From Tenderia sp965602225 (GTDB lineage: Bacteria; Pseudomonadota; Gammaproteobacteria; Tenderiales; Tenderiaceae), in assembly GCA_965602225.1 (NCBI GenBank), contig CBFCYE010000016.1, forward strand, positions 1 to 53,996: a DNA stretch of 53,996 nucleotides. Direction: 5' to 3'. Shown here one piece after another: positions 9,057 to 18,432 of this stretch. Made by a program: the position numbers and the translations under genes. The notes below the pieces were generated by a model, which made no database searches, was not told the origin of the DNA, and saw nothing but the letters and a program-made list of their open reading frames with translations. Positions within the stretch are counted from its first letter, which is position 1. Each line of letters starts with the position of its first letter.

Positions 9057-10438
9057 GCCGCCAGCAAACGCACCATCTCATTCAGGCTGTTATCGTGTTC
9101 AAACAACTGTGTCACTACCTTGATGACCTGTTGCGGCTCCAGGCCCAGTTCCTGCAATAGCTGTTGCGGCAACTCGTCATCCAGCACTTCGCCGGCCTCA
9201 TACATATCCAATAACTGATCCGTCAGGCGCGACATATTGACGTAAATACTAGACGCACCGCTGTAGTCTACGCTGTGATGTTCACGAGACGATTCCACCA
9301 ACTCATCTGGCAGATTCCAGGCTTCAAGCAACCAGCTGCCCAGCTCACCATGAGTCACACCCAAATAGTCTTTTTCAATCTGCATCCGATTCTCCAACCC
9401 CTGTTCGAGCAGCCGTTTATTTAAACCATCAAACTCTTCACGAAACAGATGCCCCAGCACCAGATAACCAAAATCATGCAACAGGCCTATCAAATAACTG
9501 GTGCCAGCACGGGGACGTTTCTCTTTGGGAATTTCCTTACACAACATCTGCATCAGACTGGCACTGTAAACAGCATGCTTCCAATAATGATCCAGCCCCA
9601 GCGGACCCTGACGAGGAATCTTGAACGGTTTAGCCAACGTCAGCCCCATCGCCAAATTCATCACCATGTCAAAACCAAGCACACGGGAAATGGCATCATG
9701 AAGATTATCGACACCTCCTCGATAATTGAAATAAGGGGAATTGGCATAACGTATAACCTGTGCCGCCAGACTAGGATCCTGCTCAATCAACTTGGCCAGA
9801 TCAGCAATCTCGGCGCGTGGGTCAGCACGCAATTCAAAAACACGCGCCGCCATTTCCGGCATGGGTGGCAATTCAGTCGTCTGCTCGACGCGCTGGCGAA
9901 TCTTCGCCCTCAGGTCACTGCTCCAGGACAGATTGGCCACTTCCTCACCTGCCTCTTGAAGCCCTTCAACCGGCTGGGCAAAATCACTCGCCAACAGGGC
10001 ATTGGTCTGTAGCTGCATAAAGTTCTTGCGCGACATCTTGATCAAGCGACTGTGATCACCAGCAACAATGTAGACCTCATCGGGTGTCGTCAAAGCTGCG
10101 TCGATCACAGTCCGCAGACCATAGGCAATACCAACCGGGGGAATATGGCCAGGCTGACAATCGGCAAACACTGAAGACAACTGGGTCTGATAGGCCGGAC
10201 TGACCTTACGATGCAGCAATTCAGATAGGCCATCAAAATCAAGTTTATGCGAAGCCGGGATGACTGCCATCATCAAACCAAATGCATCACGCATCACTAC
10301 TGGATAATACAAAGATCGCGGCGGAATATTTGCCTGAATCGCAGCCTCAAGGGGTGACTCGAAACGAGACACCTCAATTACCGAATAAATAATATGCTTA
10401 CCATCCAGATACTGCTTAATTGTTTTTGCTATTGCCAT
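9053..10438 (-). CDS. YbaK-HDOD fusion protein
   Basis: A 461-residue two-domain protein. Residues about 1-155 resemble the YbaK/ProX aminoacyl-tRNA deacylase fold (MAIAKTIKQYLDGKHIIYSVIEV start, and the VYIVAGDHSRLIKMS segment). Residues about 195-400 form an HDOD domain (ELPPMPEMAARVFELRADPRAEIADLAKLIEQDPSLAAQVIRYANS, split here only by domain order) with SYLIGLLHDFGYLVLGHL. The C-terminus is helical. I do not know whether the YbaK part is catalytic; it may serve as a ligand-sensing module. A sensor role is inference. Confidence 0.8.
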   Translation of the reverse strand: MAIAKTIKQYLDGKHIIYSVIEVSRFESPLEAAIQANIPPRSLYYPVVMRDAFGLMMAVIPASHKLDFDGLSELLHRKVSPAYQTQLSSVFADCQPGHIPPVGIAYGLRTVIDAALTTPDEVYIVAGDHSRLIKMSRKNFMQLQTNALLASDFAQPVEGLQEAGEEVANLSWSSDLRAKIRQRVEQTTELPPMPEMAARVFELRADPRAEIADLAKLIEQDPSLAAQVIRYANSPYFNYRGGVDNLHDAISRVLGFDMVMNLAMGLTLAKPFKIPRQGPLGLDHYWKHAVYSASLMQMLCKEIPKEKRPRAGTSYLIGLLHDFGYLVLGHLFREEFDGLNKRLLEQGLENRMQIEKDYLGVTHGELGSWLLEAWNLPDELVESSREHHSVDYSGASSIYVNMSRLTDQLLDMYEAGEVLDDELPQQLLQELGLEPQQVIKVVTQLFEHDNSLNEMVRLLAA

Positions 10439-10656
10439 GACGCTTTTTTTACCCCGCTAAAGCAGCGCAACAATATGCGCTGTCTTTATCATAGAACCTG
10501 GAACTCCATGTCCACCCCGAACACTTGAGTCTCAATATATGGCTTTTAGATTAAGTTAGCCATTAAAGTGATTGATTTTTATTAAAAGCCAACAGGATTT
10601 ACGACCGCAACGGAGATATCTTGAGAGGGGCAGCGAAAGTTTTTTATATTTGAAAC

Positions 10657-10684
10657 AACGGCCATGGCGATCGCCATGGCCGTT
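10657..10684. repeat. 28-bp perfect palindrome
   Basis: A perfect inverted repeat with no loop, centred on GCGATCGC, in the gap downstream of the moeB-like gene. It could act as a stem-loop at the 3' end of that transcript, but no T-run follows on the - strand. It may instead be a protein-binding site. Confidence 0.6.
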
Positions 10685-10697
10685 AGTGTGAAACTTA

Positions 10698-11867
10698 TTA
10701 GTCAGGAGCTGAACAGACCTGAGCGTAATCGTCATAACCTGGGAAATCCCCCTTACCACTGCAATGCGGGCAGTCAGGATTTTTTCTCAGCTTGAATTCA
10801 TCAAAGCTACTGCGCAGGGCATCGTAATAAAGCATCTTGCCCAGCAATGGCTCACCCATATTGAGCAAAATCTTCAAGGCCTCGGTGGCCTGCAGCAGCC
10901 CCATCACACCAGGCAAGATCCCCAGCACACCAATCTCGGAACAGGAAGGCGCCGCGCTGGCATCGGGCGGGGTTGGAAACATGCAACGATAACAACCCGT
11001 CGGACTTTCCGGATGGGCTGGCCAAAACACCGTCAGCTGACCTTCAAATCGATACACCGCACCGTGAACATTGGGTTTGCCCAGCTTTACACAGGCATCA
11101 TTGACCAGATAACGGGTCGGCAGGTTATCGGTGCCATCGATGATTACATCGTAATCTGAAAAAATCTCTTCGACGTTGCTGCTATCGAGGCGCGTCTCGT
11201 AACCCACCACCTTCACATCAGAATTCAACTGTTCAATGGCCTCGCGCGCCGAACTCACCTTTGATGTGCCAACCCGCGCCTCGGTGTGGATGATCTGGCG
11301 TTGCAGATTACTGCGATCCACCACATCCATATCGACCAAACCAATCGTGCCGACGCCAGCGGCGGCGAGATAAAAGGCACACGGCGACCCCAGGCCACCG
11401 GCACCAATCAACAACACCTTGCTACCCAGCAGTTTTAACTGCCCCGCCTCGCCCACCTCGGGCAATAGCAGATGACGTGAATAACGTTCTTTGGCATCGG
11501 CGCTTAATGTCAGCGGAATATCGAAATCCAGGCCCTGATTCTTCCAGCTATTAAAACCGCCAGCCAGAGAGCTGACATCGCTATAACCCAGTTGACGCAG
11601 CGCCTCAGCAGCAAACAGGGAACGCACTCCACCGGCACACATCACAATCAGTGGCTTATCTTTGTCGGGCACCGCGTCTTCTATACGCAGCTCCAGATAA
11701 CCGCGCCCCATGCGCAGTGCGGCAGCAGGCGAACCATTGGCAATTTCATCGGCCTCGCGCACATCTACCAGCAAGGCACCCGTGGCCATCAGCCGATGGG
11801 CCTGATCCGGTTCAACCTCTGGAATGGCCGATTTAAGCTCGGCCATGCGGCGTTCCATTCCCTTCAT
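10698..11867 (-). CDS. moeB: Rhodanese-MoeB/ThiF adenylyltransferase fusion
   Basis: A 389-residue protein. Residues about 10-115 form a rhodanese domain with the active-site loop MCAGGVRSLF. Residues about 130-385 form an E1-like adenylyltransferase with the ATP loop LIGAGGLGSPCAFYLAAAG, the RSNLQRQIIH motif and zinc cysteines in CYRCMF and CPHC. MoeB-type enzymes adenylate the C-terminus of small sulfur carriers for molybdopterin or thio-modification. The rhodanese is at the N-terminus, whereas many fusions (MOCS3-like) carry it at the C-terminus. I start at the ATG at 11867, with AGAGAGGG upstream. It is monocistronic here, so the carrier protein cannot be identified. Confidence 0.88.
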   Translation of the reverse strand: MKGMERRMAELKSAIPEVEPDQAHRLMATGALLVDVREADEIANGSPAAALRMGRGYLELRIEDAVPDKDKPLIVMCAGGVRSLFAAEALRQLGYSDVSSLAGGFNSWKNQGLDFDIPLTLSADAKERYSRHLLLPEVGEAGQLKLLGSKVLLIGAGGLGSPCAFYLAAAGVGTIGLVDMDVVDRSNLQRQIIHTEARVGTSKVSSAREAIEQLNSDVKVVGYETRLDSSNVEEIFSDYDVIIDGTDNLPTRYLVNDACVKLGKPNVHGAVYRFEGQLTVFWPAHPESPTGCYRCMFPTPPDASAAPSCSEIGVLGILPGVMGLLQATEALKILLNMGEPLLGKMLYYDALRSSFDEFKLRKNPDCPHCSGKGDFPGYDDYAQVCSAPD

Positions 11868-11948
11868 CAATACACCCTCTCTAAGGTAATTCTTTAATAT
11901 ATCGTCGCGTCATTCTGCCAAGTTTAACCTGCTGTGGCTATTCGGCGG

Positions 11949-12902
11949 CTACTTTGCATCCTGAGCACAACGAAAGCCCAGATCAACAAAAGTATAGGTC
12001 GACTGTAGATTGAAGCGATAGGCACCACGGTAAAAATGGCTGATCACGTAATGACCCAGCCCACCCCAGCCACCGCCACGCACCACCCGCAGTGTCTCGC
12101 CGAAATCATCGCTCTTATACTCAGAGCCTGGATAGGGCTGATACCAGTCGGCCGTCCACTCCATCACATTGCCGGCCATGTCATGCACACCGTAGGGCGA
12201 AACGCCGTTGGGATATGAACCAACCGGTGCCACGCCATGCGCCCAGCCTTCACCCGAACCATCATTCAAACGCGACTCATCCCAGTCGTTGCCCCAGGGA
12301 TATTCACGACCGTCATCACCGCGGGCGGCCTTTTCCCACTCTGCCTCAGTCGGCAGGCGCTTGCCCTGAGCTTGACAGTAATCACGGGCATGAAACCAGG
12401 TCACACCGGTCACCGGCAGATTATCGAGTTGTTGTTGATGTTCCACCAGGGCATCGAGCAAGGCATCAAATTCCATGCTGCTGACATCCAGATCCAGCTT
12501 GAACAGATCCGTCGCCAGAATTCGCAGACGCTCCAGGCTGGCATAACTCAAAATGTCTCGCGACAACAGGTAGCCATTTTCCTTCCAGCCGTTGGGGATA
12601 AAATAGTTATTGGCCATGACAAATTCACGATACTGGCGGTTGCTAAGCTCAAACTTATCCAGCCAAAAGGCCTTCACCATTTGCCGGTGCTTGGGCGCCT
12701 CGTCCAAATACCAGGGCTTGATTGAACCGTACTCCTGCGCCTTGCCATCATCATCACGCGGTTCCGCCCCCATCAGAAACGACCCCGCCGGAATCAACAC
12801 CATATCCTGATGCTTATCCTGGGACGACTCCTCGGCCGCCACCGTGCCTGCAAAGGCAAGTGCCAACAGCACCGCAGCACCACGCATTCCCGTCACAGCC
12901 AT
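11949..12902 (-). CDS. Exported formylglycine-generating enzyme family protein
   Basis: A 317-residue protein with a signal peptide (about residues 1-23, cleavage near VAAEES) and an FGE-sulfatase/SUMF1 fold. The signature runs from MVLIPAGSFLMGAEP through KAFWLDKFELSNRQYREFV, VTGVTWFHARDYCQAQGKRLPTEAEWE and DMAGNVMEWTADWY to RVVRGGGWG and FRCAQD. It is a member of the broad family, and many members are not true FGEs but binding or ergothioneine-pathway proteins. The target is unknown; no sulfatase is adjacent. Probably periplasmic. Confidence 0.85.
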   Translation of the reverse strand: MAVTGMRGAAVLLALAFAGTVAAEESSQDKHQDMVLIPAGSFLMGAEPRDDDGKAQEYGSIKPWYLDEAPKHRQMVKAFWLDKFELSNRQYREFVMANNYFIPNGWKENGYLLSRDILSYASLERLRILATDLFKLDLDVSSMEFDALLDALVEHQQQLDNLPVTGVTWFHARDYCQAQGKRLPTEAEWEKAARGDDGREYPWGNDWDESRLNDGSGEGWAHGVAPVGSYPNGVSPYGVHDMAGNVMEWTADWYQPYPGSEYKSDDFGETLRVVRGGGWGGLGHYVISHFYRGAYRFNLQSTYTFVDLGFRCAQDAK

Positions 12903-12971
12903 TCAATTTCCCTCACCCAAAAAGGGAACATGGTATAGAATTTCGGCAACCTCTACCAACCGGACAAACAC

Positions 12972-13322
12972 ATGCCAATGAAACCAAAAACCAAAGTCAT
13001 GGCCGCCAGCACCATGCTCGGTCTGACACTGGGACTTGGAGCACTATTTTTCTATATCGAAGAAAAAAAGTATGAAGCCCTGTACTACCAAACCGAGCTG
13101 GGCAAATTGCAGCAACAGGCTGGCTTTAACCAGCTAATGCAACAAATTGCCGAGCAGGGCCACAACGACGCTATCAAGATTCTGCACCAATCCAGAAAGA
13201 TTCAGGCCCTATCAGCCGAGCAGGCCCGCCAGCTAGTCGATGCAATAAACACTGAGCGCAAACCAGACAGCACCATAACGGCGACAGAACTAGATGCCAT
13301 CAAGGCTCTAGCTGGGTTGTAG
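12972..13322 (+). CDS. Hypothetical membrane-anchored protein
   Basis: A 116-residue protein with a single N-terminal hydrophobic helix (about residues 10-29) followed by a charged, Gln-rich helical region that probably faces the periplasm. No family recognised. It precedes yjbQ by 26 bases on the same strand and may share its transcript. Confidence 0.65.
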   Translation: MPMKPKTKVMAASTMLGLTLGLGALFFYIEEKKYEALYYQTELGKLQQQAGFNQLMQQIAEQGHNDAIKILHQSRKIQALSAEQARQLVDAINTERKPDSTITATELDAIKALAGL

Positions 13323-13348
13323 CAGACAAAATGGCAGGCAAATAAACA

Positions 13349-13756
13349 ATGATCAAAAAGCTAGACATCGACGCCCCGCATCAGGGGCTGTTCATGATCA
13401 CCCGCGAGGTCGATCAACTGGTACGTGACAGCGGCATCCACGCAGGACTCTGCACCCTGTTTGTTCAACACACCTCGGCCAGCCTGATCATTCAGGAAAA
13501 TGCTGATCCCTCAGCACGACAAGACCTGGAAAACTGGCTCAACCGCCTGGTACCGGAAAACGACCCCATCTACCGGCATATAGATGAAGGGCCAGACGAT
13601 ATGCCCGCCCACATCAAATCAGTACTGACAGCCACCAGCCTGAGCATCCCGATTGATCAGGGCCGTCTGGCATTGGGAATTTGGCAGGGGGTTTATCTGT
13701 GGGAACATCGCCACCACGGCGGGCGACGATCGATAGTTGTTCACGTCGCGGAATAA
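13349..13756 (+). CDS. yjbQ: YjbQ family protein (UPF0047)
   Basis: A 135-residue protein of the UPF0047/YjbQ family. Diagnostic segments are LFVQHTSASLIIQENADPS, HIDEGPDDMPAHIKS and LGIWQGVYLWEHRHHGGRRSI. E. coli YjbQ has weak thiamin phosphate synthase activity, but the physiological role is unsettled. The 3' end overlaps the next gene, on the opposite strand, by 16 bases. Confidence 0.92.
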   Translation: MIKKLDIDAPHQGLFMITREVDQLVRDSGIHAGLCTLFVQHTSASLIIQENADPSARQDLENWLNRLVPENDPIYRHIDEGPDDMPAHIKSVLTATSLSIPIDQGRLALGIWQGVYLWEHRHHGGRRSIVVHVAE

Positions 13757-14307
13757 TTGTAACTATTAAAGTCCCAGTATGATCTTGGCGAGCCTTTTGG
13801 ACCCGACCAGCCTCGCAGCAAAAGCTGCTTGCAGATAAACCAGAGCAAGACACCGTGGCCAACAAATAAAACCCGCTGATGGCTGTTTGCATATTCAAGC
13901 AAACGCTCGACGCAGGCAATGCCACGCTGCTTTGCCTGCCGATATGATTCGGCATTGGCCGAAAACCCTGCCAGCCATATCAGGCGATAAAGCGCAGACC
14001 AGGTAGCGGGTGAAAGCCGTGGCGTGGTCAAATTTACAAATGGCATTTCAAACTCCCTGAACAGGGAGTCATTGATATCAAGACAATCAATATCAAGCGC
14101 CTGGGCCGACTCTATTGAGCGAGGCAGATGACTGCAAATAACAAAATCACACTCTGCCGCCTTTTCCCGCACCTGCGTTGTCGGCGGTAAAGCCAAATCG
14201 ATGCCAGCCTGATTATATTCAGCCACCCAGACACCAAACTGTGAAGATGAGAGCTTGCCGCCCTCGGCGATGGCAGGTTTGCCGTGCCTTAATAAAACAA
14301 TCTCCAT
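13741..14307 (-). CDS. Histidine phosphatase family protein
   Basis: A 188-residue phosphoglycerate mutase-like phosphatase. It has the phosphohistidine motif LLRHGKP at residues 6-12, a second Arg in CSHLPRSIESAQAL and the second His in VLFVGHGVLLWF. These are the standard residues of branch 2-like small phosphatases (CobC/SixA types). Substrate unknown. Confidence 0.82.
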   Translation of the reverse strand: MEIVLLRHGKPAIAEGGKLSSSQFGVWVAEYNQAGIDLALPPTTQVREKAAECDFVICSHLPRSIESAQALDIDCLDINDSLFREFEMPFVNLTTPRLSPATWSALYRLIWLAGFSANAESYRQAKQRGIACVERLLEYANSHQRVLFVGHGVLLWFICKQLLLRGWSGPKGSPRSYWDFNSYNYSAT

Positions 14308-14320
14308 CTTTGGCGGACAA

Positions 14321-14749
14321 TTACATATTCAACTGCCGCTCGATCACGGCAATATCCTGCAACTCTTCGATAGAATAAAGCGCATCCAAATCAACCGGGG
14401 AACGCGGGGTACGGTGCGGCATCAACAGCAACTCGGTCATATCAACATGCAGCTTGTTGGTTTTATCGATGCCCGTCTCGACCGCCTGCTTCAAGGTTTT
14501 GACATAACTGTAACCACTATCAGCAAACACCTTGATAACAAACTTCTTGCGCTCTTCACCGCCCAGACTCATCGGACTAACAGACAGCCTTTCATCTGAA
14601 ACAGTCGTGTAAGAGGCCGCCAGCGATTCAAGCACCGCCCGATCACCCAGTGGCGCAGCTGTCAGCTCAGCAGGTTCGTTAGTGCAAGCCGCCAGCAGCA
14701 AAACCACGCCCAGCCAGACAACTTTTTTTATCTGATTACACATGCTCAC
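14321..14749 (-). CDS. Hypothetical lipoprotein
   Basis: A 142-residue protein with a clear lipoprotein signal: KKVVWLGVVLLLAAC, cysteine near residue 22. The rest is soluble and not recognised. It lies just downstream of the ankyrin-repeat lipoprotein (2 bases apart) and just upstream of the phosphatase, so the three may be co-transcribed. The start may be at the second Met (MCNQ). Confidence 0.75.
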   Translation of the reverse strand: MSMCNQIKKVVWLGVVLLLAACTNEPAELTAAPLGDRAVLESLAASYTTVSDERLSVSPMSLGGEERKKFVIKVFADSGYSYVKTLKQAVETGIDKTNKLHVDMTELLLMPHRTPRSPVDLDALYSIEELQDIAVIERQLNM

Positions 14750-14751
14750 AA

Positions 14752-15303
14752 CTACAGCCCCTGCTCATTACGCATCCAGCGATGCAGAAGGTTGGCTAGC
14801 TCAGTATTGCCTTCCTTCTGTGCCACCATCCGCGCGCTCCAGCCATCGGCATTCTGTACGTTCAGATCGGCACCGGCGTCATGGAGGATACGCAAGGTTG
14901 ATTCGTTGTCACGCTGAGCCGCCCAATGCAGGGCTGTCCAGCCTGACTTGTCAGCATGTTGAATATTGGCACCCTTTTCCAGCAACAGCTTGACGCCATC
15001 GTCGTGGCCCTTCATCACCGCACGCAGCAATGGTGTCCAGCCGCTATCGTCCTCGGCGTCGATCTCGGCACCATTTGCTATTAGCAGGGTCATCAATTCC
15101 AGGTGACCCTGACGGGCAGCATGGGCCAAGGCCGTCCAACCATAGCTGTTACGGGCATCTACCTCGGCACCGCTATCCAGCATCGACTGCACCGCAGCGG
15201 CATCTTTATCAACCACCTTTTCCATCAACGGGGTGTTGTTGTCACAGGCCATCAACAACGCCGATAGCGCTGCCACGACCAAAGCTCTGTTCCAACTTCT
15301 CAT
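14752..15303 (-). CDS. Ankyrin-repeat lipoprotein
   Basis: A 183-residue protein with a lipoprotein signal (ALVVAALSALLMAC, Cys about residue 20) and about four to five ankyrin repeats (for example NSYGWTALAHAARQGHLELM, DSGWTPLLRAVMKGHDD and KSGWTALHWAAQRDNES). Ankyrin repeats bind proteins; the partner is unknown. It is placed in the periplasm by the signal. It heads a probable operon with the lipoprotein and phosphatase. Confidence 0.88.
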   Translation of the reverse strand: MRSWNRALVVAALSALLMACDNNTPLMEKVVDKDAAAVQSMLDSGAEVDARNSYGWTALAHAARQGHLELMTLLIANGAEIDAEDDSGWTPLLRAVMKGHDDGVKLLLEKGANIQHADKSGWTALHWAAQRDNESTLRILHDAGADLNVQNADGWSARMVAQKEGNTELANLLHRWMRNEQGL

Positions 15304-15403
15304 TGCTTGCCTCAGTTTGATTCGGAAAAAGCCGTATTCTACCCCGTATGCAATAGATGATGAGGTATAATTTTCGCCACTTATTTTGAGGAGTTGTACC
15401 CAG

Positions 15404-15706
15404 ATGGCCGCATTTAAATGCCCTCACTGTAGTGAAGAAACCATTTCACTGAAAGACAAATACCGCCTCGGCTGGTGGGCCACGGTTAATTGCAAACAGT
15501 GCGGTGGCAGGGTTGCAGCATTTCCCTGGGTGCTGATGATGTTCACTATGTGCTATGTCTGGAATGTGATGTGGTGGGTCGGTCTGGTCAACTTCAAACA
15601 CAGCTATCACTATCTTGGCTACCTGGCCATCTGCTGGGTGCTACTCGAGCTGGCAAATATCTATTTCACACCGCTGTGTCAGCTAAAGAAAAAAGATCCT
15701 GGTTAA
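15404..15706 (+). CDS. Zinc-ribbon membrane protein
   Basis: A 100-residue protein with two CxxC pairs (FKCPHC and NCKQCGGR) forming a likely N-terminal zinc ribbon, then two membrane helices (about 40-60 and 67-87). I start at ATG 15404, with GAGGAG about 10 bases upstream; the TTG at 15386 is less likely. Function unknown. The kinase gene starts 6 bases after its stop. Confidence 0.72.
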   Translation: MAAFKCPHCSEETISLKDKYRLGWWATVNCKQCGGRVAAFPWVLMMFTMCYVWNVMWWVGLVNFKHSYHYLGYLAICWVLLELANIYFTPLCQLKKKDPG

Positions 15707-15712
15707 AAGTCC

Positions 15713-16588
15713 ATGAGCAAAATACTGGCGGTAGGCATCGCCACCCTCGACATCATCAACAGCGTCGCTGGCTATCCGGCCGAGGATGATGAAGTCCGCG
15801 CCGTCAGCCAGCGACTCTGCCGCGGCGGCAATGCCACCAATACCCTCGCCGTGCTCAGCCAGCTGGGCCATCAATGTCATTGGGCCGGGGTGCTGGCCGA
15901 CGAACCGGATGCCCGCCACATCGAAGCCGACCTGAAAAGACACCGGATCGATACCACCGCTGTGCTGCAATTGACCGAAGGCAAGGTGCCGACTTCCTAC
16001 ATCAGCCACAACCTGGCCAATGGCTCACGTACCATCGTCCATTATCGCGACCTACCCGAGTATCCATTCAGCCAATTCAAGCAAATAGATCTCAGCCAGT
16101 TCGATTGGTTGCACTTTGAAGGCCGCAACGTAGCTGAAACCCGGCAGATGTTGGAATGGGCCAGACAAAAGGCCCCCCAACTGCCACGCTCGGTCGAGAT
16201 AGAAAAGCAGCGCGATGGCATCGAAAGCCTGTTCGAATTGGCTGATGTACTGTTGTTTTCCAAGGCCTTTGCCGTAGGCCGTGGTCATAACAATGCACTC
16301 TCTTTATTGAATGCCCTGCAACCGCACTGCGGCAGCGCCAAACTGGTCTGCGCCTGGGGTGAATCGGGGGCCTGCGCCCTGGATGGCAAACAAGAGTTAC
16401 ACAGCCCGGCCTTCCCACCGCCACAGCTAGTGGATACCCTCGGGGCGGGCGACAGCTTCAACGCTGGCCTGATTGACTCACTGCTTAGCGGCCGTGAGCT
16501 TGGCGCGGCGCTGGAATCAGCCTGTCGTCTGGCTGGCCAGAAGTGCGGTCACCAGGGCCTGGATTTTTTACAACCGCAACCCGGATAA
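15713..16588 (+). CDS. PfkB family carbohydrate kinase (ketohexokinase-like)
   Basis: A 291-residue ribokinase-fold sugar kinase. It has the substrate motif RGGNATNTLAVLSQLG and the catalytic DTLGAGDSFNAGLI loop with the Asp base. The FEGRNVAET and SVEIEKQRD stretches resemble ketohexokinase-type members. Substrate is probably a sugar or related metabolite, not identifiable from sequence. It sits 6 bases after the zinc-ribbon membrane gene and 15 bases before the pentapeptide gene, likely one transcript. Confidence 0.85.
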   Translation: MSKILAVGIATLDIINSVAGYPAEDDEVRAVSQRLCRGGNATNTLAVLSQLGHQCHWAGVLADEPDARHIEADLKRHRIDTTAVLQLTEGKVPTSYISHNLANGSRTIVHYRDLPEYPFSQFKQIDLSQFDWLHFEGRNVAETRQMLEWARQKAPQLPRSVEIEKQRDGIESLFELADVLLFSKAFAVGRGHNNALSLLNALQPHCGSAKLVCAWGESGACALDGKQELHSPAFPPPQLVDTLGAGDSFNAGLIDSLLSGRELGAALESACRLAGQKCGHQGLDFLQPQPG

Positions 16589-16603
16589 CAGAAGGTTTAC
16601 ATC

Positions 16604-16975
16604 ATGATTGAGATTTTTGACCGCAAGGGCTTCGATTGTATCGCCCGCGTTGAGGCCGACGACCTGCAAGGGGCTGACCTGAGTGGCCAGGATCTGAGCA
16701 ATGCCAATCTGGTGCAGATGGATTTGCGTGGCGCCAACCTCAGCAACTGTAAGTTGGTGGATGCGGATCTGCGGTTGGCCAATCTAAGCGGCGCCAATCT
16801 TAGTGGTGCCGATCTGACTAACGCGGAAATCATGTCCTGTCAGTTCGATGAGGCCAAGGCGACGAATATTGTTTTAGGTGAACTCAAACTAGACAAGCAG
16901 CAGCGCAGCGCACTCAAGGCCGGCGGTGCCGAGGTCAGCAGACTACCGCTGGACATCACCATCAAGCAGGCTTGA
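16604..16975 (+). CDS. Pentapeptide repeat protein
   Basis: A 123-residue protein with about eight tandem pentapeptides of the A(D/N)LxX type (for example LQGADLSGQDLSNANLVQMD and LANLSGANLSGADLTNAE), which fold as a right-handed quadrilateral helix. Function unknown; such proteins range from gyrase protectors to scaffolds. Its 3' end overlaps the GGDEF gene by 14 bases on the opposite strand. Confidence 0.85.
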   Translation: MIEIFDRKGFDCIARVEADDLQGADLSGQDLSNANLVQMDLRGANLSNCKLVDADLRLANLSGANLSGADLTNAEIMSCQFDEAKATNIVLGELKLDKQQRSALKAGGAEVSRLPLDITIKQA

Positions 16976-18164
16976 TTTCATCCCCGAGCAGACATGACTC
17001 CGGCGCACAGGTCACCCGATTGCGACCATTGGCCTTGGCGTCATACAACACCCGATCGGCCTGACCAATCAATACATCGCCGGACTTTTTGCTCAGGCTG
17101 GTATTAACTTCGGTCTTCAGCGTCGCCACACCGATGGAAATCGTGATATTGAATGGCTCAAAGTCGGGCACATCAAAAATACGTTCTTCAACGCCACGCC
17201 GCACCCGTTCGGCCACCTCTTCGGCTACTTCGATAGAGGTATTGGCCAGCAAGGCACTGAACTCCTCACCGCCATAACGCGACAAGACATCACTGCTACG
17301 GAGCTGGGCACGGATGATCGCAGCCACCTCACGCAACACCAGATCACCGACCTGATGACCATAGGTATCATTAACCCGTTTGAAAAAATCCACATCCAGC
17401 AGCATGCAAGACAGTGGTTTGCCAGAGCGTCCAGCATTCACCGCCTCTTCAGTAAGACGCTGATCGAAAAAGCGACGATTATTGATCGCCGTCAGCGGAT
17501 CGGTCAGGCCCTGGCGTTTGAGTCGCTCCAGATTCATGCCATTTTCGACGCAGATCGCGACAACTGCGGCGAAATGTTCGAGAAAATCAGTCCGCACCCC
17601 GCGCACAAACTTGTCCGCATCATAGCTGCCAATGTTGAGGCTACCGATCAGACGGCCATAACGCACCAATGGCAACAGCACCACGCTGGCTGGTTTTTTG
17701 CGACCTTGTTTGAATAAACGGGAATGCAGACCAGAGCGATACCCGCCCAGACTTGGAAACAGTGATGCCGAATAAAACTGCTCCATCTCTTCTATGTTTG
17801 AGGCAAACATCAGCGATGGCAGCTCTTCAAGCTTGACGCCCTCATCCTTGAGCATGCGCTGCACTTCATATTCAGGATCAAACAACAACAGACTGACCTG
17901 ATCCCAACTCACCGCCGATGGATCGGGATTGAGCAAGGCATCGATCAACTCGAGAATAGAGTTCAGGCTGACCAGTTTCAGCTCAAGGTTTTGGAAGCGA
18001 CGTAACTTGCGCTCATTATTGCGCGCCTCTTCCATAAAATCAGTCAGCCGCTGTTTCAGCAACCGATTCTGGGCATTTTGATCTCTGCTCATACCGACCT
18101 GATTACTTGGAATAACGCTGCGTGACATAGACGATGACAACATACAAAACCTCACATCCAACAA
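16962..18164 (-). CDS. DUF484-GGDEF diguanylate cyclase
   Basis: Up to 400 residues. The N-terminal part is a GAF-like DUF484 domain (about 45-215), followed by a GGDEF domain (about 225-390) with an intact active site, SRYGGEEF. An inhibitory I-site RxxD (RSSD) stands exactly five residues before GGEEF, so product feedback is expected. It should make c-di-GMP from two GTP. The start may instead be the internal ATG at 18092 (MSRDQNAQN), because the first 24 residues look unstructured. Confidence 0.88.
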   Translation of the reverse strand: MLDVRFCMLSSSMSRSVIPSNQVGMSRDQNAQNRLLKQRLTDFMEEARNNERKLRRFQNLELKLVSLNSILELIDALLNPDPSAVSWDQVSLLLFDPEYEVQRMLKDEGVKLEELPSLMFASNIEEMEQFYSASLFPSLGGYRSGLHSRLFKQGRKKPASVVLLPLVRYGRLIGSLNIGSYDADKFVRGVRTDFLEHFAAVVAICVENGMNLERLKRQGLTDPLTAINNRRFFDQRLTEEAVNAGRSGKPLSCMLLDVDFFKRVNDTYGHQVGDLVLREVAAIIRAQLRSSDVLSRYGGEEFSALLANTSIEVAEEVAERVRRGVEERIFDVPDFEPFNITISIGVATLKTEVNTSLSKKSGDVLIGQADRVLYDAKANGRNRVTCAPESCLLGDEIKPA

Positions 18165-18432
18165 ATATTCGTTTTGGCAATGTCATCACGGAAGCTCTTT
18201 ATAATTACTTTTGATCCGCAAAGCAGCAGCGCCTAACTGCTGTTTTCTTCTCACCCCTAAACTCACATCGGTTGGCATGGTTTTTCTTATTAATAAGCAC
18301 CAACTCTTGCCTTTGAATAACGGGCATCTAGCAGGTTTCTTTAATCAAATTCCTATAAAAACAAGCAAAACAGCCGCATTTCAGCCACGGCAACCAATGA
18401 TGCCCGCATGGCATCCGCTATAATGCGCCACC

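Noticed and set aside
10657..10684. Strong intrinsic terminator
   Set aside because: Palindrome lacks a following T-run on either strand, so it is listed only as a repeat.
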